A DNA stretch of 16,116 bases. It comes from an uncultured Nostocoides sp. (lineage in GTDB: Bacteria; Actinomycetota; Actinomycetes; Actinomycetales; Dermatophilaceae). Each line of letters starts with the position of its first letter. Within the stretch, counting starts at the first letter, position 1. The stretch lies in assembly GCA_936931335.1 (NCBI GenBank), contig CAKZIH010000030.1:1-16116 (forward strand), read 5' to 3'. This document shows positions 6,505 through 14,013 of this stretch, one piece after another. The translations under genes were made by a program, and so were the position numbers. The notes under the pieces are model-generated. The model was not told the DNA's origin, searched no databases, and was given only the letters and a program-made list of their open reading frames with translations.

Positions 6505-8232
6505 CTAGCGAGCCAAGGCAAGGACCGCGGAGCGCCCACCGAGACGGGTGAGCGCGATCGATGCACCGCCGACCGGGCAGGTCCAGGCTCCATCCACGTC
6601 GACCAGCCGGACGCCGGGCTCCTCGAGCCAGCGCAGGATGAGGTCGGTCTCCTCCGCCAGAGCGGCCGGTGCCGGACCGACCGGCGGCGCGACCACCTCG
6701 GCACACTCGCGCAGCGCGGCGACATAGGGCATCGGGTCGGCGCCCCGCGGACTGCGGCTGCTGCCGGCCAACCGGCCATACCGGATGCAGACCAGCTCCC
6801 AGCCGCCCAAAGGGGAGCGGCGGGCGGCGACGATCTCGGGCGAAGCCGCCAGTGGGGCGGTGCGCTGGGAGCGGTGCAATCCGCGCAGAAGGACGGTGAG
6901 CCGGTCCCGGAGGGAGGCGGCATCCTCATACCGCTCATCGACGGCAAGTTGGCGCATGCGCGCCTCCAAGGGGGAAACGACCTGCTCGGGGTCACCGAGC
7001 AGGGCCATCTTGGCGCGGTCGACGAGCACGGCGTAATCGGCCCGCGACTGGGCGCCAGAGCAGGGCGCGCCACAGCGGCCCATCTCCGCCAGGGCACAGG
7101 GCGCGGTATGCCGGGTCTCGGACAGCCGCTCGCGGCAGCGGCGCAGCGGTAGCGCTTCGTGCAGGGCCGCCACTGCGTCCTCCGCGGCCGAGCGGGAGGG
7201 AAAGGGGCCCACGTATGCCGTCGTGTCCCCTCGCACCTGACTGACCACGGAGAGTCGGGGGAAGGGCTCGACGGTGAGCTTGAGCCAAACGGCCTTCTCC
7301 GGATTGCGCGACCGGCGGTTGTAGCGCGGCTTGTGCTCGGCGATCAGGCGCAATTCCCGAACCTGGGCCTCCAACGCGGTGGCGCAGACGATCGGGGTCA
7401 CACGCTCCGCGATCCGGACCATCTCACCCATCCGGCGCCGCTGCTCGGAGGCGGTGAAATAGCTGCGCACCCGGGTGCGGATGTCCACCGAGGTGCCGAC
7501 ATAGAGCACCCGGCCCTGACTGTCCTTGAACAGATAGACGCCCGGGGCATTGGGCAGGTCGTCGGCCAGATAGCGCTTGCGGCGAGTGGCGGCAGGGATG
7601 CGAGCGGAGTAGGTGGCGAGCTCCTCGATGGTGGTCACCCCGAGGCTGCCGACCCGGCCGAGGAGCGCATGCAGGACATCGACCGTCGCTTGGGCATCGT
7701 GCAGGGCCCGGTGGTCGGGGGTGATCTTCGCGTGGAAGAGCCGGGCCAGACTGGCGAGCTTGTGGTTCGGCGCCTCATCGCGGGTCACCAGGGCGCGGGC
7801 CAGGTGCACGGTGTCGATCACTTGGGGATCGGGCCATTGATGACCGCCGGCGAGAGCAGCCGCCTTGAGGAAGGAGATATCGAAGCGGGCGTTGTGCGCC
7901 ACCAGCACCGCACCCGTGGCGAACTCGAGGAAGGCGGGTAGGACCGCATCGATGCGGGGGGCTGGGGCAACCATGCTGTCGGTGATCCCGGTCAGCGCGG
8001 AGATGGCACCGGGGATGGGCACCCGCGGATTGACCAAGGTCTGGAACTCGCCGAGCACCTCGCCGCCGCGCACCTTGACCGCTCCGATCTCGGTGATGTG
8101 GTCGCCGTGCGCGCTGCCCCCGGTGGTCTCCAGGTCGACGACGACGAAGGTCACCTCGTGCAGGGGCGTGCCGAATTCCTCGAGCGTGCCCTGGATCGCT
8201 CGAGGAGGGGCCAGGAGGGCGGTTGCTGCCAT
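6505..8232 (-). CDS. DEDDh 3'-5' exonuclease fused to GIY-YIG/UvrC-like nuclease (Rv2191-like)
   Basis: A 575-residue multidomain protein, probably in DNA repair. Residues 26-195 form a DnaQ-type exonuclease with D33 and E35 (VDLETTG), D118 (HNARFD), H174 and D179 (HRALHDA). Residues 228-306 are a GIY-YIG domain (PGVYLFKD, VLYVGTS) with E293 as the likely metal-binding Glu and a UvrC-like KPRYN end. Then come four Cys (C366, C379, C387, C391) in a UvrC-like RCGAPC context, consistent with an iron-sulfur site, and a UVR-like helix pair (about 420-448). It resembles M. tuberculosis Rv2191 and Cho/UvrC nucleases. I chose ATG 8232 over the in-frame TTG 8262 because the TTG lies inside the -35 element of a promoter whose -10 box ends 7 bases before the ATG. 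Confidence 0.93.
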   Translation of the reverse strand: MAATALLAPPRAIQGTLEEFGTPLHEVTFVVVDLETTGGSAHGDHITEIGAVKVRGGEVLGEFQTLVNPRVPIPGAISALTGITDSMVAPAPRIDAVLPAFLEFATGAVLVAHNARFDISFLKAAALAGGHQWPDPQVIDTVHLARALVTRDEAPNHKLASLARLFHAKITPDHRALHDAQATVDVLHALLGRVGSLGVTTIEELATYSARIPAATRRKRYLADDLPNAPGVYLFKDSQGRVLYVGTSVDIRTRVRSYFTASEQRRRMGEMVRIAERVTPIVCATALEAQVRELRLIAEHKPRYNRRSRNPEKAVWLKLTVEPFPRLSVVSQVRGDTTAYVGPFPSRSAAEDAVAALHEALPLRRCRERLSETRHTAPCALAEMGRCGAPCSGAQSRADYAVLVDRAKMALLGDPEQVVSPLEARMRQLAVDERYEDAASLRDRLTVLLRGLHRSQRTAPLAASPEIVAARRSPLGGWELVCIRYGRLAGSSRSPRGADPMPYVAALRECAEVVAPPVGPAPAALAEETDLILRWLEEPGVRLVDVDGAWTCPVGGASIALTRLGGRSAVLALAR

Positions 8233-8239
8233 GTCCCGG

Positions 8240-8262
8240 ACGTTACGGAAGAGGTCCGACAA
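8240..8262 (-). promoter_or_regulatory. DNA-damage-type (PafBC/RecA-NDp-like) leaderless promoter of the nuclease gene
   Basis: On the minus strand TTGTCGGAC (8262-8254), then 8 bases, then TAACGT (8245-8240), then 7 bases and ATG 8232. The published LexA-independent mycobacterial and Streptomyces DNA-damage promoter is TTGTCRGTG-N8-TANNNT. This site matches except for AC instead of TG at the end of the first element. The transcript would be leaderless and probably extends into the Lrp-domain gene. Confidence 0.7.
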
Positions 8263-8334
8263 CCCTTGCTGGCCGATTCCGACGCACTGGTCGATCAGTG
8301 CTGAATGCGCAGTTCAGGCGGCTGGTCGGAGGGG

Positions 8335-8357
8335 TTGTCGGTGGTCTCTCCTAGCGT
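8335..8357 (+). promoter_or_regulatory. DNA-damage-type (PafBC/RecA-NDp-like) promoter of the four-Cys gene
   Basis: TTGTCGGTG (8335-8343), then 8 bases, then TAGCGT (8352-8357): an exact match to TTGTCRGTG-N8-TANNNT, including spacing. Transcription would begin near 8364, leaving a leader of about 40 bases with GAGGA at 8396-8400 as ribosome site. It is the divergent partner of the nuclease promoter. The two share a 10-base inverted repeat, CCGACAACCC (8256-8265) and GGGTTGTCGG (8332-8341). Confidence 0.75.
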
Positions 8358-8406
8358 TTCTGGCAGTGGTCGGGCGAGCCGGCCGGACCAGAGACGAGGA
8401 ATGCTC

Positions 8407-8730
8407 ATGCTCGACATCATGCGGATGGATTGCGATAGCTGCCCGGTGCAGGAGGTGCACTGCGAGGGATGTGTTCTCGCGGTGTTGGCGCAGCGACCGT
8501 TGACTGGAGCACACACGAGCGCTACTCGGGGGATCGATTCCGTCGACGAGCGCTTCCCCGGACAGCTGGGAGCTGCCGGTGATCTGGTGGAGCTCGATGC
8601 CCGGGAGCGGTCGGTGGTGACCGCCTTCGCCGCTACCGGGCTCATCTCCGCGCAGGAAGCAAGCGGGGCACGCGCCCTGCTGGAGGCCCTGCCGGTCTGG
8701 TTGCCCGACCCGCAGTCGGCCACGGGATGA
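8407..8730 (+). CDS. Conserved-looking small protein with two CxxC pairs, function unknown
   Basis: A protein of 107 residues that I do not recognise. The N-terminus holds C9-x2-C12-P-V-x5-C19-x2-C22-V, a compact four-Cys cluster that could bind zinc or an iron-sulfur cluster. The rest (about 45-107) looks helical and acidic, with no other Cys and no membrane segment. ATG 8407 is preferred because GAGGA ends 6 bases before it; ATG 8401 in the same frame directly abuts GAGGA. It has a strong candidate damage-inducible promoter and is divergent from the DnaQ/UvrC-like nuclease. It is not a WhiB protein, since the spacing and the WhiB glycine turn are absent. A repair- or redox-linked role is inference from promoter and context. 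Confidence 0.8.
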   Translation: MLDIMRMDCDSCPVQEVHCEGCVLAVLAQRPLTGAHTSATRGIDSVDERFPGQLGAAGDLVELDARERSVVTAFAATGLISAQEASGARALLEALPVWLPDPQSATG

Positions 8731-8810
8731 GCCGGCGCTCAGCCTCCGGCCGGCGAGGCAGGCGTGGCCCTGGGCGGCGACGGCGAGATTGGCTGGGCTG
8801 GCTGCGCCGG

Positions 8811-10163
8811 CTAGGGCGCTGTCGCCGCGGGCTGGGCCGCTGCCGCCGCCGGGGATTGCGCGCGGTCCAGGGCGTCCGCCAGCAGGGAGATCGCGACCAG
8901 GGCGCCGACCAGCCAGAACTGGTTATAGAAGGCTTGCTTGTTGACCAGGTTTGCCACGAGCAACACCAGGGCGATCCAGCGCAGCAGTTCGCCCATCGGC
9001 GGCTGGCGTCGGGCGACGAGCAGCATTCCCGCCGCCAGGGTGCCCAGCACGATTACCCCGGTGACCCAGAAGGGTGGGGTGATGCCGTGCTCGTTGAGGG
9101 CGTAGAGATACCAGGTGTTCGCGAACTTGATCGGGTGGAAGCTCGCGAGCAGCGTGATGGTGTCGTGGATGAAGTCGGCCGGGGCAGTCAGGAACCAAGG
9201 GGCCATCAGCAGTCCGGCCGCCGCGCCGGTGGCGATGCTGCGGCGGGGGCCGAAGTCACGCCATACGAGCAGGAGGGGGAGAACCAGCGCCAGGTGTTGC
9301 TTGCTCGCGCACGCCAGGGCGAGAGGAAGCACGGCCCACCACGGGTGCCCGGAGCGCACCAGCAGCGCCCACCAGACGATGGCACACAGCAACAGGGGCT
9401 CGGTCCAGGCTTGATCGATCTGGGTCAGCGTCCCCGGCGCGAGCAGGATCAGCCCGCATACCGCGGCGGCGCTCCAGCGGCCGATTTCGGTGCGCTGCAG
9501 ACTGCCCCAGCGCCAGATGCCCAGCGCGAGCACCACGACCCAGACCAATTGCATCCACCGGATGTCCCCGGCCAGCCAGCGGCCTGGGGCCAGCAATACC
9601 GCGGTCCACGGCAGATAGGTGAAGGCATCTTGGATGCCGGGGGAGTCGACCCAGGAGACCGTGTAGAAGTTCTCCCCGCGTCCCAGCGCCTCGGCCGCCT
9701 GTTGCAGCGTCACCCAGACATCGATCTTGGGCGCCCGATCGGTCCGGATAGCGATCACCGACGCGATGGCATAAGCCGCCACCGCCGTGGCCCAGGCCGT
9801 AGCGGACGCTCCCTGCCATAACAGCACGGCGACGATGAGCCCGGCACCCGCCAGCACCGCTCGGGCGGCGAGTTCCCAACCAGTCGGCAGATAGCTGAAC
9901 AGCGGGACGGTCAATGCGATCACGGCGCTGCCCAGGAAGATCATCGCCAGCATCACCCGATCCAGGCCGATGCGGGCCTGGCGGCCTACCCATACCGCCA
10001 GAGCCAGTGCCGCGAGAGTAAGGGTAGCGACGATGGAGGTCCGGAACTGGACCACGCTCCACTGCAACATCCCGAAATAGGCCAGCCACAGCGCAGCACA
10101 ACCGGTCCCCGCGATCCGGGTCACCGGCTGGGGGCCACCGCGGCGCGATGCAGGCATGGTCAC
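8811..10163 (-). CDS. Polytopic membrane protein, probable GT-C/GT87-type (DUF2029-like) glycosyltransferase
   Basis: A 450-residue protein with about ten or more hydrophobic segments. It probably uses a polyprenyl-phosphate sugar donor at the outer face of the membrane. GT87-like features are an acidic loop residue, D148 in KIDVW, the KQH motif (288-290), and NKQAFYNQFW (408-417) near the end. About five helices precede D148, more than in the M. tuberculosis GT87 mannosyltransferase Rv2181, so orthology and sugar specificity are uncertain. The C-terminus (438-450) is Ala/Pro-rich. GTG 10163 has AGAGGA at 5 bases; ATG 10157 is a close alternative (448 residues). It converges on the four-Cys gene and is divergent from the SRPBCC gene. 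Confidence 0.72.
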   Translation of the reverse strand: MTMPASRRGGPQPVTRIAGTGCAALWLAYFGMLQWSVVQFRTSIVATLTLAALALAVWVGRQARIGLDRVMLAMIFLGSAVIALTVPLFSYLPTGWELAARAVLAGAGLIVAVLLWQGASATAWATAVAAYAIASVIAIRTDRAPKIDVWVTLQQAAEALGRGENFYTVSWVDSPGIQDAFTYLPWTAVLLAPGRWLAGDIRWMQLVWVVVLALGIWRWGSLQRTEIGRWSAAAVCGLILLAPGTLTQIDQAWTEPLLLCAIVWWALLVRSGHPWWAVLPLALACASKQHLALVLPLLLVWRDFGPRRSIATGAAAGLLMAPWFLTAPADFIHDTITLLASFHPIKFANTWYLYALNEHGITPPFWVTGVIVLGTLAAGMLLVARRQPPMGELLRWIALVLLVANLVNKQAFYNQFWLVGALVAISLLADALDRAQSPAAAAAQPAATAP

Positions 10164-10181
10164 AGAAGTCCTCTTGGGCGG

Positions 10182-10223
10182 GATCGAGTCGGCGGGATCG
10201 GATCGGTGAGATCGGGTCGGCGC
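10182..10223. repeat. Three imperfect 14-base tandem repeats in the GT87-like gene leader
   Basis: The units are GATCGAGTCGGCGG (10182-10195), GATCGGATCGGTGA (10196-10209) and GATCGGGTCGGCGC (10210-10223). They are head-to-tail without gaps and share GATCG at the start. They lie between the candidate -10 box of the glycosyltransferase-like gene and its ribosome site. They could be an operator, a leader structure or a slippage product. Confidence 0.6.
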
Positions 10224-10239
10224 GGGGATGCGGTATCGC

Positions 10240-10245
10240 AGCCTA
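10240..10245 (-). promoter_or_regulatory. Candidate -10 box of the GT87-like gene
   Basis: On the minus strand TAGGCT (10245-10240) is the best TANNNT box upstream of GTG 10163. Transcription would begin near 10233, giving a leader of about 70 bases that contains the 14-base repeats. No -35 is recognisable. Confidence 0.3.
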
Positions 10246-10323
10246 GTGCGGCACCCCGGGCGCCTCGCCATGCGCCGGACGCTCCGGGCGGTTTCGCGGC
10301 ACGTGCGTCCTACCGCCTTTGGA

Positions 10324-10329
10324 TAGGGT
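10324..10329 (+). promoter_or_regulatory. Leaderless -10 box of the SRPBCC gene
   Basis: TAGGGT is followed by 7 bases and ATG 10337, with no Shine-Dalgarno sequence. This is the actinobacterial leaderless layout. The downstream glucokinase has its own ribosome site and may be read from the same transcript. Confidence 0.5.
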
Positions 10330-10336
10330 GCGGGGC

Positions 10337-10783
10337 ATGGCCGAGAGCACTGAGGCGTCGATCGTCATTGATGCCGAGCCGGGTGTGATCCTGGACGTCA
10401 TCGCCGACCTGGAGGCCTATCCGGAATGGACCGGCGCCATCACCAAGGTCGAGGTGCTGAGCGAGGACGAGGGTGGCTGGCCCGAGCAGGTGCGCCTGTC
10501 CATGGACGGCGGGGGCATCAAGGACACCTACACCCTCGTCTACGACTGGGATGTCGCCGAGGACGGGACGGGGACGGTCTCCTGGACGCTGGTCGATGCC
10601 ACCGTGCTCAAGGCCATGGATGGCTCCTACCGTCTCACCGCCGCCGACGAGGGGACCGAGGTGGCCTATCAGCTGGCCGTCGACCTCAAGATTCCGGTGT
10701 TCGGCATGCTCAAGCGCAAGGCGGCGCGGGTCATCATCGACACCGCGCTTGCGGAACTGAAGAAGCGGGTCGAGTCCCGCTGA
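10337..10783 (+). CDS. SRPBCC-family (polyketide cyclase/dehydrase-like, START-type) protein
   Basis: A 148-residue single-domain protein, probably with a helix-grip fold that binds a hydrophobic ligand. The opening STEASIVIDAEPGVILDVIADLEAYPEW pattern (4-31, quoted in part) is the usual first strand and helices with the YPEW turn. A long amphipathic C-terminal helix (about 120-146) closes the pocket. It resembles M. tuberculosis Rv2185c in size and in its place in the same gene block; the ligand is unknown. ATG 10337 follows a leaderless -10 box. The glucokinase starts 49 bases downstream. Confidence 0.85.
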   Translation: MAESTEASIVIDAEPGVILDVIADLEAYPEWTGAITKVEVLSEDEGGWPEQVRLSMDGGGIKDTYTLVYDWDVAEDGTGTVSWTLVDATVLKAMDGSYRLTAADEGTEVAYQLAVDLKIPVFGMLKRKAARVIIDTALAELKKRVESR

Positions 10784-10832
10784 TCCCCACCACAAAACGG
10801 GGCCCGCGCCGACCGAAAGAAGGACAGTAGTC

Positions 10833-11804
10833 GTGGACGAGCCCCTGGCAATCGGTGTCGACATCGGCGGCACCAAGGTGGCCGCCGGAGTGGTCGACAG
10901 TTCTGGCCGAGTGCTGGCCCGCGCCCGCGCCGATACTCCCGAACGCTCCGTGCGCCCCTCGGTCGTCGAGGGCACCATCGTCGGCGTCGTCGGGGAGTTG
11001 CTCGAGGAGGCCGGGGACCGGGTCGCTGCGGTCGGGATCGGCGCGGCGGGTTTCGTTGCCGCGGACCGGGCCACCATCGTCTTCGCCCCCCACCTGTCGT
11101 GGCGCAATGAACCCCTGCGTGAGCGGCTGGGGGAGCGGCTGGCGCTGCCGATCTTCATCGACAATGACGCCAATGCCGCGATCTGGGCCGAGGGCAAGTT
11201 CGGCGCCGCCCGCGGCGAGAACCACGCGATGATGATCACCCTGGGCACCGGTATCGGCGGTGGCATCCTCATGGACGGGCAGATCCTGCGCGGCCGCTTC
11301 GGCATCGCCGGCGAGTTCGGCCACATGCAGGTCGTCCGCGGCGGCCACCGCTGCGAGTGCGGCAACCGGGGATGCTGGGAGCAGTACGCCTCCGGCAACG
11401 CCCTGGTACGGGAGGCCCGCGGCCTGGTCGCCGCCAATAGCCCGCTGGCCCGCGACCTTTACGAACGTGTCCAGGGCGACCCGGGCCGGCTTACCGGTCC
11501 CTTGGTTACCGAGGTCGCCCAAGGGGGAGACCGCACCGCGGTGGAGTTGCTCGCCGAGGTGGGCTCCTGGCTGGGCGTCGGTCTGGCCAATCTTGCTGCC
11601 GCCTTCGATCCGGGCACCTTCGTTATCGGTGGCGGGGTCAGCGCGGCGGGGGAGTTGCTCCTCGAACCAGCCCGCCAGGCCTTCCGCAGCCAGCTCACCG
11701 GCCGTGGTTTTCGCCCGGAGGCGCGGATCGTGCGGGCCGAATTGGGCAATGAGGCCGGGATGATCGGCGCTGCCGACCTGGCCCGGCAAAGCGTCCTGAG
11801 CTAA
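10833..11804 (+). CDS. glkA: ROK-family glucokinase
   Basis: ATP-dependent phosphorylation of glucose to glucose 6-phosphate in the cytoplasm. In Streptomyces the ROK kinase GlkA also mediates carbon catabolite repression. It has 323 residues. Motifs are the N-terminal phosphate loop DIGGTK (10-15), FIDNDANAA with catalytic D112, LGTGIGGG (137-144), GEFGH (160-164; E161 and H164), the ROK zinc motif CECGNRGCWE (174-183; C174, C176, C181), and a C-terminal IGGG nucleotide loop. There is no ROK helix-turn-helix, so it is an enzyme and not a repressor. GTG 10833 has GAAGGA 8 bases upstream. The symbol rests on family and synteny; fructose or another sugar cannot be excluded. Confidence 0.9.
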   Translation: MDEPLAIGVDIGGTKVAAGVVDSSGRVLARARADTPERSVRPSVVEGTIVGVVGELLEEAGDRVAAVGIGAAGFVAADRATIVFAPHLSWRNEPLRERLGERLALPIFIDNDANAAIWAEGKFGAARGENHAMMITLGTGIGGGILMDGQILRGRFGIAGEFGHMQVVRGGHRCECGNRGCWEQYASGNALVREARGLVAANSPLARDLYERVQGDPGRLTGPLVTEVAQGGDRTAVELLAEVGSWLGVGLANLAAAFDPGTFVIGGGVSAAGELLLEPARQAFRSQLTGRGFRPEARIVRAELGNEAGMIGAADLARQSVLS

Positions 11805-12491
11805 ATGCCCACCTTGCGGGTCGCGAGCTACAACACTCGCGACTTCCTCGACGACCGGGCCGCGGCGGCACGCGTGGTGCGCGCAATTGCGCCGGATGTC
11901 CTGTGCCTGCAAGAGGTGCCCCGGCGCCTGTTCGCCGGGATCCGCGTGCGCCGTTTCGCCCGCGAATGCGGTATGCAGTGGGCCGATCATCACCGTGGCA
12001 GCGGCGGGACGGCCATCTTCACCTCGTTACGGGTCGGGGTACGCGAATCGCGGCATTTCCGGTTGCGGGTCCGGCTGGCGCAACGCCGGCGGGGTTTTGC
12101 CCTAGCCCGGGTCATGGTCGCCGGGGCCGCCCCGGTCGCCGTGGCCTCCGTGCACCTGAGCCTGCGCGCGGACGAGCGCCTGGCGCACGCGCGGATCATC
12201 CTGGGCGCCGTGGGTGATACGCCCGCGATCCTGTGTGGGGATCTCAACGAGGAGGCCAATGGGGCAGCCTGGCAACTCGTGGCGAGCGGGATGCGCATGG
12301 TCGGGCCCACCGCGCCCACCTACCCGGCGCGCGCCCCGCGGCGACTGCTCGACGTTATTTTCGTGTCGCCGGGATTGGCCGCTCTGCCGCACCGCGAGGC
12401 GCCGGTGCACCCTGATGACATCCTCGCCGCCAGCGACCACCGGCCGGTATGGGCGGATATCCGCCTCGATCCGGCACCGACGCCCGCCTAG
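11805..12491 (+). CDS. Endonuclease/exonuclease/phosphatase-family protein
   Basis: A 228-residue metal-dependent phosphodiesterase fold (DNase I/ExoIII/sphingomyelinase superfamily). Catalytic residues stand in the expected order: N10 (SYNTR), E37 (CLQE), H117 (SVHLS), D146 and N148 (GDLNE), D183 (LLDVIFVS), D211-H212 (SDH). No signal peptide or membrane segment is seen, so it is probably cytoplasmic. The substrate (DNA, lipid or nucleotide) cannot be read from sequence. ATG 11805 directly follows the glucokinase stop (TAA 11802-11804) with no own ribosome site, so translation is probably coupled. Its stop lies one base from the stop of a convergent gene. Confidence 0.9.
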   Translation: MPTLRVASYNTRDFLDDRAAAARVVRAIAPDVLCLQEVPRRLFAGIRVRRFARECGMQWADHHRGSGGTAIFTSLRVGVRESRHFRLRVRLAQRRRGFALARVMVAGAAPVAVASVHLSLRADERLAHARIILGAVGDTPAILCGDLNEEANGAAWQLVASGMRMVGPTAPTYPARAPRRLLDVIFVSPGLAALPHREAPVHPDDILAASDHRPVWADIRLDPAPTPA

Positions 12492-12492
12492 C

Positions 12493-12972
12493 TCAGACGA
12501 CCGCGCCGTTGCCGTAGTCGCCGTCGTCGTCCTCGCTGTCGGGACGCATCACCAGCAGCAGGAAGCCACCGACGGTCAGGCCCAGCGCCAGCCACAGCCA
12601 CCAGCCGGCGACATTGGGGTCAAAGAGCACCAGCCACAGCAGCAGGAGTGGCCCGGTGACCAAGCCGATGATGCTGCCCCAGAAGTGCAGATCCTCCTGC
12701 GGCGGTAGCGGCCGCGGCGGGGGCGGCTCGAAGTGGTCGCTGTCTTCCACCTCGTCGAGGATTTCGTCATACGTCTGCTCGCCCGCCCCGCGCCATACCG
12801 GAACATCGAGAGCCGGGCGCGGGGGCGTGACGGAGATGGCTGGCGGCGGATTGATCGCCGACGGGATGGTCGGCGAGACCTCGCCGGCGTCGGGCTCACC
12901 GAGGTCGGCGATGATCTGGGCGAAGCGCCGTTCCACCTCGTCATCGCGCAGCGGGGAGTCCGGATCACGCAC
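12493..12972 (-). CDS. Small conserved-looking membrane protein of unknown function
   Basis: A 159-residue protein with an acidic, proline-rich cytoplasmic N-terminus (1-95), including the run FEPPPPRPLPP (81-91). Two hydrophobic segments follow (about 97-117 and 121-142), then an acidic tail (SEDDDGDYGNGAVV). Two-helix proteins with a PPPPRPLP run just before the membrane are common in actinobacteria, but I know no function. GTG 12972 is chosen for the AGGA 7-8 bases upstream. The reading frame stays open far upstream, but only as antisense of the acyltransferase. Convergent with the phosphodiesterase-like gene, with one base between stops. Confidence 0.8.
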   Translation of the reverse strand: MRDPDSPLRDDEVERRFAQIIADLGEPDAGEVSPTIPSAINPPPAISVTPPRPALDVPVWRGAGEQTYDEILDEVEDSDHFEPPPPRPLPPQEDLHFWGSIIGLVTGPLLLLWLVLFDPNVAGWWLWLALGLTVGGFLLLVMRPDSEDDDGDYGNGAVV

Positions 12973-13131
12973 GGGGCAATCCTGACACGTCGGCCCGGCT
13001 GCCGGAAGTCTCGCGCCGGCGCCGAAAGCCTCCCGGCGACAGGGACGCTTCGCTACGCGTGCCTGGGCCACCAGCGCCACGGCGCGCATTACGGTGGAGA
13101 CCTCACCCGACCTCCCCGGAAGGTTCATGCC

Positions 13132-14007
13132 GTGCTCTATTGGTTGCTCAAGCACGTGATCGTGGGCCCGGCGCTGCGCGTGGTGTACCGGCCGGTCGTG
13201 CAGGGCAAGGAGCATCTGCCCGCCCACGGGCCGGCGATCCTCGCCAGCAACCATCTGTCGTTCTCCGATTCGATCTTCCTGCCGCTGGTCGTCCCGCGCC
13301 GGATCACCTTCCTGGCCAAGTCGGATTACTTCACCGGCCGCGGGTTCAAGGGTCGGCTGACGGCCGCCTTCTTCCGCGGGGTCGGCCAGGTCCCGATCGA
13401 CCGCGCGGGTGGTTCGGCGAGCCGGGCCGCCCTCAACGCCGGCCTGCGGATCCTGCGCTCCGGCGAACTGCTGGGGATCTACCCCGAGGGCACGCGTAGC
13501 CCCGACGGACGGCTCTACCGTGGGCGCACCGGCGCCGCCCGGATGGCACTCAAGAGCGGTGCGCCGCTCATCCCGGTGGCCATGATCGGCACCGACAAGG
13601 CGCAGCCGACCGGCCAGATCATCCCGAGCATCCACCGCATTGAGGTGCGCATCGGGGCGCCGCTGGACCTGACGGCATACGCGGGTCGGGGTTCGGAGGA
13701 CCGCGAGGCGCTGCGCGAGATCACCGATGCGCTGATGGCGCGGCTGCAGGAGTTGAGTGGCCAGCGGTATGTCGATGTGGACAGTGCCGCGCACAAGCGT
13801 CAGTTGTTGGCCGCAGCCCGGGCCCGATTGAAGGACGGCCAGGAGCGTTTGAAGGAAGGCCAGGCCAAGGCGGCCGAGCTGGGGTCGCGGCTGGCCCACC
13901 GCGCCCACCCGGATGAGGACGGCGTCGAGCCGCTGTCGATGACGCGGCGCGCCTCGCAGCCTGACCCCGACGCAGGCGACCGCCCGGACCTGCGGCACGC
14001 GGGCTAA
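13132..14007 (+). CDS. PlsC-type 1-acyl-sn-glycerol-3-phosphate acyltransferase
   Basis: Acylates lysophosphatidic acid or a related lipid at the membrane; it resembles M. tuberculosis Rv2182c in place and motifs. It has 291 residues. The HX4D motif is H41-LSFS-D46, the substrate motif GIYPEGTRSPDG (115-126) follows, then a PLIPVAMIGT strand (145-154). An N-terminal hydrophobic segment is the likely membrane contact. Beyond about residue 225 there is a charged, probably coiled tail with near-repeats RLKDGQE and RLKEGQA. GTG 13132 has GGAAGG 8 bases upstream. It is first in a plus-strand group with the two-component genes; the histidine kinase starts 6 bases after its stop. Exact acceptor unknown. 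Confidence 0.92.
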   Translation: MLYWLLKHVIVGPALRVVYRPVVQGKEHLPAHGPAILASNHLSFSDSIFLPLVVPRRITFLAKSDYFTGRGFKGRLTAAFFRGVGQVPIDRAGGSASRAALNAGLRILRSGELLGIYPEGTRSPDGRLYRGRTGAARMALKSGAPLIPVAMIGTDKAQPTGQIIPSIHRIEVRIGAPLDLTAYAGRGSEDREALREITDALMARLQELSGQRYVDVDSAAHKRQLLAAARARLKDGQERLKEGQAKAAELGSRLAHRAHPDEDGVEPLSMTRRASQPDPDAGDRPDLRHAG

Positions 14008-14013
14008 GGCGAG

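Noticed and set aside
8233..8262. TTG start giving a nuclease ten residues longer
   Set aside because: The TTG is part of the TTGTCGGAC promoter element and the -10 box lies downstream of it, so it would not be transcribed from that promoter; ATG 8232 fits a leaderless start.
8731..8759. GCCGGC and GCCTC/GAGGC inverted repeats between convergent genes as a terminator
   Set aside because: Stems are only 5-6 bases, overlap each other and lack a T-tract; expected by chance in such G/C-rich sequence.
10765..10802. Short hairpins (GCGGG/CCCGC and CCCC/GGGG) around the SRPBCC stop
   Set aside because: Stems of 4-5 bases, the first inside the coding region; too weak to call a terminator, and the glucokinase may be co-transcribed.
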